A DNA stretch of 64,000 bases, from positions 4,340,001-4,404,000 of the forward strand of contig NZ_MWFK01000001.1 in assembly GCF_002078175.1 (NCBI RefSeq), given 5' to 3'. A program made the position numbers and the translations under genes. The stretch is from Streptomyces sp. M41(2017). GTDB lineage: Bacteria > Actinomycetota > Actinomycetes > Streptomycetales > Streptomycetaceae. Under the pieces are notes generated by a model. It did not search any database. It saw only the letters and a list, made by a program, of their open reading frames with translations, and was not told the origin of the DNA. Shown here one piece after another: positions 53,628-61,376 of this stretch. Within the stretch, counting starts at the first letter, position 1, and every line of letters starts with the position of its first letter.

Positions 53628-54068
53628 TCAGTCCCGCCGCAGCAGCGCGTCCGTCGCCCGCCCGAACATCCACCGCGCCGACCGTTCCAGCGGGCGGTCG
53701 GCCACACCGGGCAGCCCGCGTACGTTCACGTCCTCGCGCCAGACCACCCGTGAACCTCCGTCCTCCGCCGGGTGGACCTCGATCTCCGCCCAGCCGGTGA
53801 CGAACCTGCCGCGCTTCTCCAGCCGGCACCGCCCCGGACCCCCGTCGAGCGGCGGCCGCCAGGCGGTGACTTCCATCGGGTCGTCGAACGCGAGGGGCCC
53901 GATCCCCGACCGGGCGACGAACACGGTGCCGCGCCCTGTCGGCGGCGGGGTGCGCACGGTGACCCGGGTCAGCGGCACGACGTCCGCGTGCCGCGGCCAG
54001 TCGGTGAGGCGGCGCCAGCTCTCGGCGACGGAGAGCGGGGTCACGCGTTCCAGGACGAAGAGGGCCAC
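53628..54068 (-). CDS. SRPBCC (START/polyketide-cyclase-like) protein
   Basis: A 146-residue helix-grip-fold protein: helix SVAESWRRLTDWPRHADVVP near 13-32, then antiparallel strands CRLEKRGRFVTGWAEIEV and SRVVWREDVNVRGLPG, and a C-terminal helix SARWMFGRATDALL. Such proteins bind hydrophobic ligands or lipids. The GTG at 54068 is the start; no better one is in frame. It lies 68 bp downstream of the deacetylase gene on the same strand. No ligand can be named. Confidence 0.83.
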   Translation of the reverse strand: MALFVLERVTPLSVAESWRRLTDWPRHADVVPLTRVTVRTPPPTGRGTVFVARSGIGPLAFDDPMEVTAWRPPLDGGPGRCRLEKRGRFVTGWAEIEVHPAEDGGSRVVWREDVNVRGLPGVADRPLERSARWMFGRATDALLRRD

Positions 54069-54136
54069 GGGGCGAGCCTACGGGCGTTCGTCGCGATCGG
54101 GTCCCGGACAGGGCCGGGGCGCCGTGACGGCGTGAC

Positions 54137-54928
54137 TCAGGGCCGGTACACGGTGCCCGGTTCGGCCTTCCCCGGTGCCAGCAGCTGGGGGACGGTGACG
54201 AACACGTAGCCGCGTTCCTTCAGTGCGTCGATGATGCCGGGCACGGCGGGCACCGTGCCCGGGTAGAGGTCGTGCAGCAGGATGATCCCGTCCCGGGACG
54301 ACTGCTGCTGGACGCGCTTCGTGATGAGCGCGGAGTCGTCGGTCTGGTAGTCCTTGGCCGTCACGCTCCACAGGACCTCCGCGAGCCCCTCCTCGCGCGC
54401 GATCCTGTGCACGGTGTCGTCCGTGCGGCCCTGCGGCGGACGCATCAGCGTCGGCCTGTGGCCGGTGAGCCGTTCTATGGCCTCGTCCGGGCGGCGCAGT
54501 TCCTCCCGTATCTCCTTCGGGGATATCCGGGTGAGGATCCGATGGTCCCACGTGTGGCTGGCCACCTCGTGGCCCTCGGCCGCCATGCGCCGGACCAGCT
54601 CCGGGTACTTCTCGATGTGCCGCTTGCCCAGCAGGAAGAACGTCGCCGGGACCTTCTTCTCCTCGAGGATGTCGAGCAGCCGGGCCGAGTGCTCGCTCGG
54701 GCCGGCGTCGAAGGTCAGCGCGATGCACTTGGCCTTCCGGCAGTCGACGGCTCCGAAGCCGACCCGCAGTACGGCGTCCTCCGCGTCGGCCCGTGCGGCG
54801 CTCGGCGCGGTGGTGTGCAGTGTCGTGCACCCCGTGAGCGGGAGGGCCAGAGCCACGGCGGCGGAGATCGTGGCCACGGCACGGAACCCGGGCAGGGGTC
54901 TTTTCATCTTCCAGGGCAGAGAAGGCAT
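54137..54928 (-). CDS. Lipoprotein polysaccharide deacetylase (CE4) with altered first metal motif
   Basis: A 263-residue lipid-anchored NodB-type deacetylase. The lipobox LPLTGC (Cys34 with this start) ends the signal. CE4 motifs: ALTFDAGPSE (about 81-90; the usual TFDDGP has Ala for the second Asp), SHTWDH with both metal His, RPPQGRTDD, and ILLHDLYPG. The missing Asp is normally a metal ligand, so activity may be weak or use another ligand. ATG 54928 is six bases after TATAGT on the minus strand, fitting a leaderless start; ATG 54907 would give a shorter signal with the lipobox at Cys27. Likely acts on peptidoglycan or another surface glycan. Confidence 0.85.
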   Translation of the reverse strand: MPSLPWKMKRPLPGFRAVATISAAVALALPLTGCTTLHTTAPSAARADAEDAVLRVGFGAVDCRKAKCIALTFDAGPSEHSARLLDILEEKKVPATFFLLGKRHIEKYPELVRRMAAEGHEVASHTWDHRILTRISPKEIREELRRPDEAIERLTGHRPTLMRPPQGRTDDTVHRIAREEGLAEVLWSVTAKDYQTDDSALITKRVQQQSSRDGIILLHDLYPGTVPAVPGIIDALKERGYVFVTVPQLLAPGKAEPGTVYRP

Positions 54929-54930
54929 GC

Positions 54931-54972
54931 CCGCACTATACATACCGTGTATACACGGTATGTATAGTGCGG
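54931..54972. promoter_or_regulatory. Perfect 42-bp palindrome at the deacetylase start
   Basis: The two 21-bp halves are exact complements with no loop; the centre is between 54951 and 54952. It begins CCGCACTATACATACCG and mirrors it. It contains TATAGT in both orientations, so it could hold promoter and operator together. AT-rich in a GC-rich neighbourhood. It overlaps the deacetylase promoter region; no gene is seen in 54973-55205. Confidence 0.85.
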
Positions 54973-55108
54973 AGTGCTGGGCTGAAGCGCTGGTCGGCAG
55001 CCTGTTGCGGGCCGGGCGGAGGACTCGGGGGACGCTCTTCGGGGGAGTGCTCAGGCCGCCACGCGCAGCCCCGCCGTCCGCCGGACCCGGCGTTCCGCGC
55101 CGACCGCG

Positions 55109-55126
55109 AAGACCCCGCCGGGTCTT
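55109..55126 (-). terminator. 7-bp hairpin downstream of the lipid kinase gene
   Basis: AAGACCC (55109-55115) and GGGTCTT (55120-55126) are perfect complements with a 4-base loop, about 80 bp beyond the kinase stop on the minus strand. Confidence 0.45.
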
Positions 55127-55205
55127 GAGGTGTTCGGGGGCGACCGCTCGGGGCCGGCTTCACGTCTTCGGGGCATGCCCGGCTCTCCGGGCGGCGGCGT
55201 GCCGG

Positions 55206-56579
55206 TCAGACGAGCTTGCGCAGGGTGTCCGGCCCCGGCGGCCGGTGCCCCGGGCGTCGTACGCCGGCCGTGCGGCCCACGAGCAGGGCCAGCGACAGGA
55301 GGCGCCGCCAGTCGAGGGCGGGCTTCGCCGTCGGGACACCGGGCCGGTTCCTCGGGACGCGCACCCGGAGCGCACCCGGCACGACCCGGCAGTGCACCGG
55401 CGTCGGCAGGACCATGGCCTCGCCGTCGATGCCGACCTCCAGTTCGGCGCTGTCGGCACCGACGACGACCTCGCGGGCGGTGAGGACGGAGAGGCCGCCC
55501 GGGTCCGGGGCGAGCAGCAGCGCGGCGGCCTCCACGGCGCTGTCGACCTTGACGCCGAGGATGCCGAGCAGCCCGGAGTCGAGCCGCTCGCGGCGGCCCA
55601 GACCGGCGGACTCGTTCGTGCGGTAGGGGTTGTTGCTCACCAGCAGGGCCTGCGGGGCGTCGAGGGTCGTGCCGGCGGCCTCCGCGGTCAGCTGCGGCCC
55701 GCGCTGGCGGGTGAGCAGGTCCGGGAGGAGTTGCAGCGAGGTGCCGATCTTGTCGTCCCGGTAGGCGGGATCCTGGACGACGGCCGCGTAAGCGCCGAAC
55801 GACGCGTTGTTGACGAAGGGGTGGCCGCCCGCGAAGCCGAGGTCGACGCGCAGCTCCACACCGTTCGGCAGGGCGTCGAGGCATGTGGACGGGTCGTCGC
55901 GGTCGAGACCCAGGTCCATCGCGAAGTGGTTGCGGGTGCCGGCCGAGATCACCAGGAACGGCAGGCCGTGTTCGACGGCGACGGCCGCGACGAGGGCCTG
56001 CGTCCCGTCGCCGCCCGCGACGCCGAGCAGATCCGCGCCGTCCGCGACCGCCTGCCGGGCCAGCTCGGTCACGTCCTGATGGTTCTCCGGGTCGAGCAGC
56101 ACGACCCGTGCACCGAGCCGCTCGGCCTTCTCCACGAGGCCGAACTGCTCCACCTTGCCGCCGCCGGAGCGCGGGTTCATCAGGACGAACGGGCGGCGCG
56201 GTGGCGGGGTGCGGTGCTCCTTCATCGGCCGCACCCGGCCCCGGGCGCTCCGCAGCGCGTACCGGCCGCACCAGACCGCGAGGACCCACAGCACCGGCGA
56301 CAGCAGCAGCGTCCACAGCAGCGTGACCGCGAGGACCACGATGACGCCGAGGGGTACCGCGATCGCCAGCAGCCCCGCGATCCAGCGCGCGGGGCCCCGC
56401 CGGGTGAGCATCCACCACAGCGCCGCCGCGGCGACGGCCATGCCGACGACGGCGGCGATCAGGAGCAGCACGCCGCGCACCCCACCGGTGAAGAGCGGCA
56501 CGGCCACCGCGAGTGCCGCCGCGGCGAGCGACGCCCTCGCCGCCCACCGCTCCCGGGCCGGCGGTCTCGTGTCCGTCAT
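55206..56579 (-). CDS. Membrane-anchored diacylglycerol/lipid kinase (DAGK_cat)
   Basis: Phosphorylates diacylglycerol or a related lipid. The 457-residue protein has four or five hydrophobic helices in its first ~110 residues, then the DAGK catalytic domain (about 130-260) with MNPRSGGGK, the nucleotide loop GVAGGDGTQ and the substrate-side SAGTRNHFAMDLGLD, then a C-terminal beta domain (about 270-415). The N-terminal membrane block is longer than in DgkB/YegS enzymes. ATG 56579 was chosen for its GGAGG site; the frame is open to 56618. It follows the HxlR gene on the same strand by 160 bp. Confidence 0.87.
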   Translation of the reverse strand: MTDTRPPARERWAARASLAAAALAVAVPLFTGGVRGVLLLIAAVVGMAVAAAALWWMLTRRGPARWIAGLLAIAVPLGVIVVLAVTLLWTLLLSPVLWVLAVWCGRYALRSARGRVRPMKEHRTPPPRRPFVLMNPRSGGGKVEQFGLVEKAERLGARVVLLDPENHQDVTELARQAVADGADLLGVAGGDGTQALVAAVAVEHGLPFLVISAGTRNHFAMDLGLDRDDPSTCLDALPNGVELRVDLGFAGGHPFVNNASFGAYAAVVQDPAYRDDKIGTSLQLLPDLLTRQRGPQLTAEAAGTTLDAPQALLVSNNPYRTNESAGLGRRERLDSGLLGILGVKVDSAVEAAALLLAPDPGGLSVLTAREVVVGADSAELEVGIDGEAMVLPTPVHCRVVPGALRVRVPRNRPGVPTAKPALDWRRLLSLALLVGRTAGVRRPGHRPPGPDTLRKLV

Positions 56580-56739
56580 CGTTCCTCCACCGCTCGGTCC
56601 CTCACGCACTGACCTCACCGTACGAGAGGAACCGCTCCTCCGGTCACGCGGACCCGGTCCGCCGGGCTCCCGAGGGGCTGGGCCCGAGGTCGGGGAACCC
56701 CCGCTCGCGGCCGAGCCCGCCGCGGGCGGGCCGTGCGCG

Positions 56740-57225
56740 TCAGGGGGCGGTGGCGGCGCCGTCGGCGCGTTTCGCGGAGGGGCCGGGGCGGGTCCGCGCG
56801 TCGGGCGGGATCAGCTCGCCGTGATCCGCGCCGCAGACGACCACCGCGCGGACCTGCTCGCCGCAGCCGTCGTGCACGACCTCCAGGGGCGGGCCCTCGG
56901 GGTCCGCGGTGTGGCGGTCGCCCCACTGCTTCAGCGCGATCATGGCGGGCCACAGCTCCCAGCCCTTGCGGGTGAGCCGGTACTCGTGCCGGGTGCGGCT
57001 GCCCGGTTCGCTGTAGGGGACGGTGTCCAGGATCCCGGCCGCGACGAGCTTGCGCAGCCGGTCGGCCAGCACGCTCTCGGACAGGCCGACATGGCGGCGG
57101 AAGTCGTCGAACCGCCGCACGCCGTTCATGGAGTCCCGCAGGACCAGCATCGACCACTTCTCGCCGATCAGGTCGAGCGTCCGCTGGACCGTGCAGTTGT
57201 CGGTGCTGGTGTCGAGCCACGTCAT
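56740..57225 (-). CDS. HxlR-family transcriptional regulator
   Basis: A 161-residue winged-helix regulator: CTVQRTLDLIGEKWSMLVLR at about 10-29, SMNGVRRFDDFRRHVG, and SESVLADRLRKLVAAGI, with the wing near SRTRHEYRLTRKGWEL, all signatures of HxlR. Its N-terminal Cys is the position that senses oxidants in some relatives. The C-terminus has two more Cys (HDGCGEQ, VVCGADH). It is divergent from a thioesterase gene with an operator-like palindrome between. ATG 57225 used. Confidence 0.9.
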   Translation of the reverse strand: MTWLDTSTDNCTVQRTLDLIGEKWSMLVLRDSMNGVRRFDDFRRHVGLSESVLADRLRKLVAAGILDTVPYSEPGSRTRHEYRLTRKGWELWPAMIALKQWGDRHTADPEGPPLEVVHDGCGEQVRAVVVCGADHGELIPPDARTRPGPSAKRADGAATAP

Positions 57226-57239
57226 GGGGCCATCGTAGG

Positions 57240-57281
57240 CTGGCTGTGTCATTGACAGCCAGGTCTCGTGCTGGCTAACTT
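57240..57281. promoter_or_regulatory. HxlR-operator-like palindrome overlapping a promoter
   Basis: CTGGCTGT (57240-57247) and ACAGCCAG (57255-57262) are exact complements with a 7-bp spacer. TTGACA (57252-57257) and TAACTT (57276-57281) with an 18-bp spacer form a good promoter towards the thioesterase; the palindrome covers its -35, so the neighbouring HxlR protein probably represses it and itself. Confidence 0.65.
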
Positions 57282-57324
57282 CGAAAAAAGAAGACAGACC
57301 GGGTCGAGCGGAACGGGGAACGGC

Positions 57325-57816
57325 ATGGGCAGGTCACGCACATACGACTGGGAGGACCCGGCCGTCTCCGCGTCCGCCGTCGGGCACCACAGCGGCCTCG
57401 ACTTCCTCCGCGAGGTGCAGGCCGGACGGCTCCCCGCACCACCGATCGCCGCGACCCTCGGCATGACCCTCGAAGAGGTCGAGCACGGCCGCGCGGTCTT
57501 CTCCCTGATCCCGGGGGAGGAGCACTACAACCCCATCGGCAGCGTCCACGGCGGGGTGTACGCCACGCTGCTCGACTCCGCCGCGGGGTGCGCGGTGCAG
57601 TCCGTGCTGCCCCCGGCCATGGGCTACACGTCGCTGGACCTGACCGTGAAGTTCCTGCGGCCGGTCACCGTGGACACCGGCAGGATCCGCGCCGTCGGCA
57701 CCGTCCTCAACAGCGGCCGCCGTACGGCCCTCGCCCAGGCGGAACTCCTCGACGGGGCCGACCGGCTGCTCGCCCACACCACCAGCAGTTGCCTGCTGTT
57801 CCCCGTCCCCGTCTGA
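57325..57816 (+). CDS. PaaI-type hot-dog thioesterase
   Basis: Probably hydrolyses acyl-CoA thioesters, aromatic or medium-chain. The 163-residue protein has the HGG-containing loop YNPIGSVHGGVYATLLDSAAG (about 70-90), typical of the PaaI/YbgC hot-dog class, and the strand SLDLTVKFLRPVT. ATG 57325 has GGGGAACGG upstream; the frame is open back to 57268. Divergent from the HxlR gene and likely its target. The gap to the convergent gene is only 33 bp. Confidence 0.88.
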   Translation: MGRSRTYDWEDPAVSASAVGHHSGLDFLREVQAGRLPAPPIAATLGMTLEEVEHGRAVFSLIPGEEHYNPIGSVHGGVYATLLDSAAGCAVQSVLPPAMGYTSLDLTVKFLRPVTVDTGRIRAVGTVLNSGRRTALAQAELLDGADRLLAHTTSSCLLFPVPV

Positions 57817-57849
57817 GCCCCCGATCGAGCGCCGCGGGCACCGACCGGC

Positions 57850-58239
57850 CTACAGGGGCGTGTGACCCTCCAGGTACTGGCGTACGGCCCCGGGCAGCCC
57901 GGTACCGATGGCCTCCGCGAACGGGGTCCAGCGGAGCTGCTCCGCGCCGAGCCGGGCCTCCGCCGACGGGGTGTCGCTCAGCAGCCGGCACACCACGGTC
58001 GACGGGCCGGCCACCGGACCCTCCACCGCGTCGCCGTCCGCCTCCAGGAGCGAGGAACCGTCCACGAGGTAGCCGGTGAGTTCGTAGACCACACGCGCCG
58101 CCGTGGCCTGCGGACGCTCGGCCGGTTCCGGGGGTCCGGACGGCAGCCCCCAGCCGTTCGGCGCGTCGACGAGCAGCAGCAGGCCGTCGTCCACGACGAC
58201 CGCCTCCACCGTGTCCCGGGCGGTCTGCTCCAGAGTCAT
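57850..58239 (-). CDS. NUDIX-like protein with degenerate Nudix box
   Basis: A 129-residue protein of NUDIX size and order: early strand VEAVVVDDGLLLLVDAPNGW, then the box region GPPEPAERPQATAA ending RVVYELTGY. Compared with REUXEEXGU, the catalytic/metal Glu of the RE pair is Val and the second Glu of EE is Leu, so it probably cannot hydrolyse NUDIX substrates and may be a binding or structural protein. ATG 58239; no strong Shine-Dalgarno site. Convergent with the thioesterase. Confidence 0.65.
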   Translation of the reverse strand: MTLEQTARDTVEAVVVDDGLLLLVDAPNGWGLPSGPPEPAERPQATAARVVYELTGYLVDGSSLLEADGDAVEGPVAGPSTVVCRLLSDTPSAEARLGAEQLRWTPFAEAIGTGLPGAVRQYLEGHTPL

Positions 58240-58413
58240 GGCCCAACCGTTCCTTCCGTTGCCGCGCGACCGTCGGGCCGGTCCCGTCCGGGTGTCCCGT
58301 TCCTACCCGGCGGGAGCCGGTTCACGCGGCGCGGACACCTCCCCGCGCCGAGCCCCCGCCCGTGCCTCTCCCCGCCGGGCTGCGGGGTCGCAACGGGACT
58401 AACGTGACGGTGT

Positions 58414-59049
58414 ATGAGGATGAAGCTCCCCCTGGACGCCGTGCCGCGCCTGACCGGCGCGATCGTCCTCGGCGCCGCCGTCGGCGTGGCCGTGGGTCTG
58501 CCCACCGACATCCTGCTGGGCCTGCTGGCCGGGATCGCCGCGACGGAACTGTTCTTCGTCCTGGCGGGCTGGGCGGTGCTGTGGCCCATGGACGCCGCGG
58601 CCACCCGGCGCAACACCCGGCGCGAGGACTTCCGGCCCGTGACCGACGAGTTCGTCGTCGTCGCGGTCGCCCTGTGCGGGCTGTTCGCGATCGTGCTGCT
58701 GCTCGTGCGCGGAGGCAAGGCGGACGACGGACACGCGGCCGCGGTCACGGCCCTGTGCGGCGTCTTCCTCGCCTGGTCCGCGCTGCACCTGATGTACGCC
58801 ACCCGCTACGCCTACCTGTACTACGAGCACAACGGCGGCATCGACTTCAATTCCGACGACCCGCCCTCGTACCGCGACTTCTTCTATTTCAGCTACAACC
58901 TCGGAATGACGTACCAGGTCTCCGACACCGACGTGTCGAGTTCCGCCATCCGTTCCATCGTGCTCAGGCATTCCCTCCTTTCGTATGTGTTCGGCACCAG
59001 CATTCTCGCCACCGCCATCAACGTCGTCGTGGGAATCGTCAGCGGCTGA
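58414..59049 (+). CDS. DUF1345 family membrane protein
   Basis: A 211-residue membrane protein with five hydrophobic segments (about 13-35, 43-60, 78-98, 110-125 and 185-205) and the DUF1345 signature RYAYLYYEHNGGIDFN followed by YRDFFYFSYNLGMTYQVSD. Function unknown. It starts 174 bp from the divergent NUDIX-like gene. The downstream encapsulin operon begins 146 bp after its stop on the same strand, but no functional link is shown. Confidence 0.88.
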   Translation: MRMKLPLDAVPRLTGAIVLGAAVGVAVGLPTDILLGLLAGIAATELFFVLAGWAVLWPMDAAATRRNTRREDFRPVTDEFVVVAVALCGLFAIVLLLVRGGKADDGHAAAVTALCGVFLAWSALHLMYATRYAYLYYEHNGGIDFNSDDPPSYRDFFYFSYNLGMTYQVSDTDVSSSAIRSIVLRHSLLSYVFGTSILATAINVVVGIVSG

Positions 59050-59195
59050 CGCGCCGGACGCCGGACACGGGGGTGCTGACGAGTTCCCGGCGCCGGGAAC
59101 TCGTGCGGATTCCTCCGGCACCCAGCAGGATGGGGAGAGGTACCGACCGTCCCGCACGCGAGGGACACTCCCGCGTCTCACGAGGAGGCCGACTC

Positions 59196-60248
59196 TTGGC
59201 TGAGCGACAGGCCGTCATCTCCCGGCCGGCCAGGGCCACCGTCTTCCTCGTGCTCACCGTCACGCCGGGCCACGAGGACACGGTCCGCGACCTCCTGGAG
59301 GACGTGTCGGGCCTGCGCCGCTCCGTCGGCTTCCGCGCCCCCGGCGACCGGCTCGCCTGCATCGTCGGCATCGGCTCCGAGGTCTGGGACCGGCTGTTCG
59401 ACGGGCCCCGCCCGCGGGAACTGCACCCCTTCACCGAGCTGACCGGCAAACGCCACCGGGCCCCGTCCACCCCCGGCGACCTGCTCTTCCACCTCCGGGC
59501 CGACCGGATGGACCTCTGCTTCGAACTGGCCCGGCTCATCATGGAACGCCTCGACGGCGCGGTCAGGACCGTCGACGAGGTCCACGGGTTCAAGTACTTC
59601 GACGAGCGCGACCTGCTCGGCTTCGTCGACGGCAGCGAGAACCCGGAAGGGCAGCTCGCCGCCGACTCCGTGTTCGTCGGCGACGAGGACCCGGACTTCG
59701 CGGACGGCAGCTACGTGATCATCCAGAAGTACCTGCACGACATGGCCGCGTGGAACGCCCTGCCCGACACCGAGCAGGAGAAGGTCATCGGCCGCACCAA
59801 GGCGGCCAACGTCGAACTCCCCGACGACGTCAAACCGGCCGACTCCCACGTCGCGCTCAACACCATCACCGACGACGACGGCGACGAACGCAAGATCGTG
59901 CGGGAGAACATGCCGTTCGGCGCGCCCGGAGAGAGCGAGTTCGGCACCTTCTTCATCGGCTACGCGCGCACCCCCGACGTGACCGAGCAGATGCTGCGGA
60001 ACATGTTCCTCGGCGACGGCCCGGCCCCGCACGACCGCATCCTCGACTTCTCGACCGCGATCACCGGCTGCCTCTTCCACGTCCCGACCGTCGACTTCCT
60101 CGACGACCTGCCCGCACCCCCCGGCGAGGACTGGACGGACGTCGCCGCGGCCTCCGGCGAGGAGACGGCGGCGGACCCGCCCGCCCCGCCCGCGGAGCGG
60201 CCCACGGCGGACGGCTCGCTGGGCATCGGCAGCCTCAAAGGAGTCTGA
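59196..60248 (+). CDS. DyP-type heme peroxidase, encapsulin cargo
   Basis: A 350-residue dye-decolorising peroxidase. The GFVDGSENP segment (about 146-154) contains the GXXDG distal Asp, GYARTPDVT the distal Arg, and PADSHVALN the proximal heme His (about 225). The last twelve residues, DGSLGIGSLKGV (codons 60210-60245), match the loading peptide that docks DyP inside encapsulin shells; a Pro/Ala linker of about 30 residues precedes it. The TTG start at 59196 has GAGGAGG upstream. The encapsulin gene follows two bases after the stop, so the two are co-translated. Confidence 0.93.
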   Translation: MAERQAVISRPARATVFLVLTVTPGHEDTVRDLLEDVSGLRRSVGFRAPGDRLACIVGIGSEVWDRLFDGPRPRELHPFTELTGKRHRAPSTPGDLLFHLRADRMDLCFELARLIMERLDGAVRTVDEVHGFKYFDERDLLGFVDGSENPEGQLAADSVFVGDEDPDFADGSYVIIQKYLHDMAAWNALPDTEQEKVIGRTKAANVELPDDVKPADSHVALNTITDDDGDERKIVRENMPFGAPGESEFGTFFIGYARTPDVTEQMLRNMFLGDGPAPHDRILDFSTAITGCLFHVPTVDFLDDLPAPPGEDWTDVAAASGEETAADPPAPPAERPTADGSLGIGSLKGV

Positions 60249-60250
60249 AC

Positions 60251-61093
60251 ATGACCACGTTCGACGGCACCGGCAACCTGCACCGTGAACTCGCCCCCAT
60301 CACGCCCGCGGCCTGGGCCGAGATCGAGGACGAGGCGCGCCGCACCTTCCGGCGCAACCTCGCCGGACGGCGCGTCGTGGACGTCACCGGCCCCGAAGGC
60401 CCGGAACTCGCCGCCGTGGGCACCGGCCACCTCGCCGGCATCGACGGCCCCTCGCCCGGGGTCACCGCCCGGCTGCGCCAGGTCCGGCCCCTCGTCGAAC
60501 TGACCGTGCCGTTCCGCGTCGGCCGCGACGCCGTCGACGACGTCGACCGGGGCGCCAAGGACTCCGACTGGCAGCCGGTCAAGGACGCCGCCCGCACCAT
60601 GGCGTTCGCCGAGGACCAGACCGTCTTCAACGGCTACGCCGCCGCGAGCGTCGACGGGCTGCGGGCCCGCACCTCCAACCCGGTACTCCGCCTGCCCGCC
60701 GAACCGCGCGACTTCCCCGACGCCGTCAGCCACGCCCTGAGCACCCTGCGGCTGGCCGGCGTGCAGGGCCCGTACACGCTGCTGCTCGGCGCCGAGGCCT
60801 ACACGGCGGTCAGCGAGACCTCCGACCACGGTTACCCCATCGCCGCCCACCTCGGCCGGATGCTCGACGGCCGGCTGATCTGGGCGCCCGCCGTCGAAGG
60901 GGCCTTCCTGCTCACCACCCGGGGCGGCGACTACGAGCTGCGGCTCGGCGAGGACCTCGCCATCGGCTACACCTCGCACGACGCCGACGGCATCGACTTG
61001 TACTTCCGCCAGACCCTGACCTTCCTCGTGTACACGGACGAGGCCGTGGTGGCGCTCGACCCGTGGACCGACGCCGGCACGGACCGGGCCTGA
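60251..61093 (+). CDS. Family 1 encapsulin shell protein (linocin/CFP29-like)
   Basis: Self-assembles into an HK97-fold protein nanocompartment. The 280-residue length and the segments GNLHRELAPITPAAWAEIED (start), DDVDRGAKDSDWQPVKDAA (near 95-113), AFAEDQTVFNGY and a C-terminal TLTFLVYTDEAVVALDP are characteristic. Its ribosome-binding site lies within the last codons of the peroxidase gene. It should enclose the DyP peroxidase by binding the latter's C-terminal peptide, forming an H2O2-dependent oxidation compartment, possibly secreted or cytosolic. Confidence 0.95.
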   Translation: MTTFDGTGNLHRELAPITPAAWAEIEDEARRTFRRNLAGRRVVDVTGPEGPELAAVGTGHLAGIDGPSPGVTARLRQVRPLVELTVPFRVGRDAVDDVDRGAKDSDWQPVKDAARTMAFAEDQTVFNGYAAASVDGLRARTSNPVLRLPAEPRDFPDAVSHALSTLRLAGVQGPYTLLLGAEAYTAVSETSDHGYPIAAHLGRMLDGRLIWAPAVEGAFLLTTRGGDYELRLGEDLAIGYTSHDADGIDLYFRQTLTFLVYTDEAVVALDPWTDAGTDRA

Positions 61094-61376
61094 CAGTCCC
61101 TGACAGGCCCCGGCAGGGACCGACCCTGCGCCGAGGATGCCGAGGGACGCCGAGGGACGACCACAGACACGGCCCCGGCGGACCGACGTCCGCTCCGCGT
61201 GTACGCGCTCCCGTGCCGTGGTCCTGCCCAACCCGCCTTTCCCCGAAGCGAGTTCATCGTGTGCCGGTGCATTGCCGCCGCCCGCGGAACCGGCCCGGGC
61301 GATGCCGTCTCCGGTTGCGGAGCAATGGGCCCCGCGAAATGGTGGAGAGTACTCATCGCCGCTCCGGGAGCTGCTC

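Noticed and set aside
61094..61376. Looked for HAIR or CIRCE heat-shock operators before the Clp gene
   Set aside because: Neither the CTTGAGT/ACTCAAG pair nor a CIRCE-type repeat is present.
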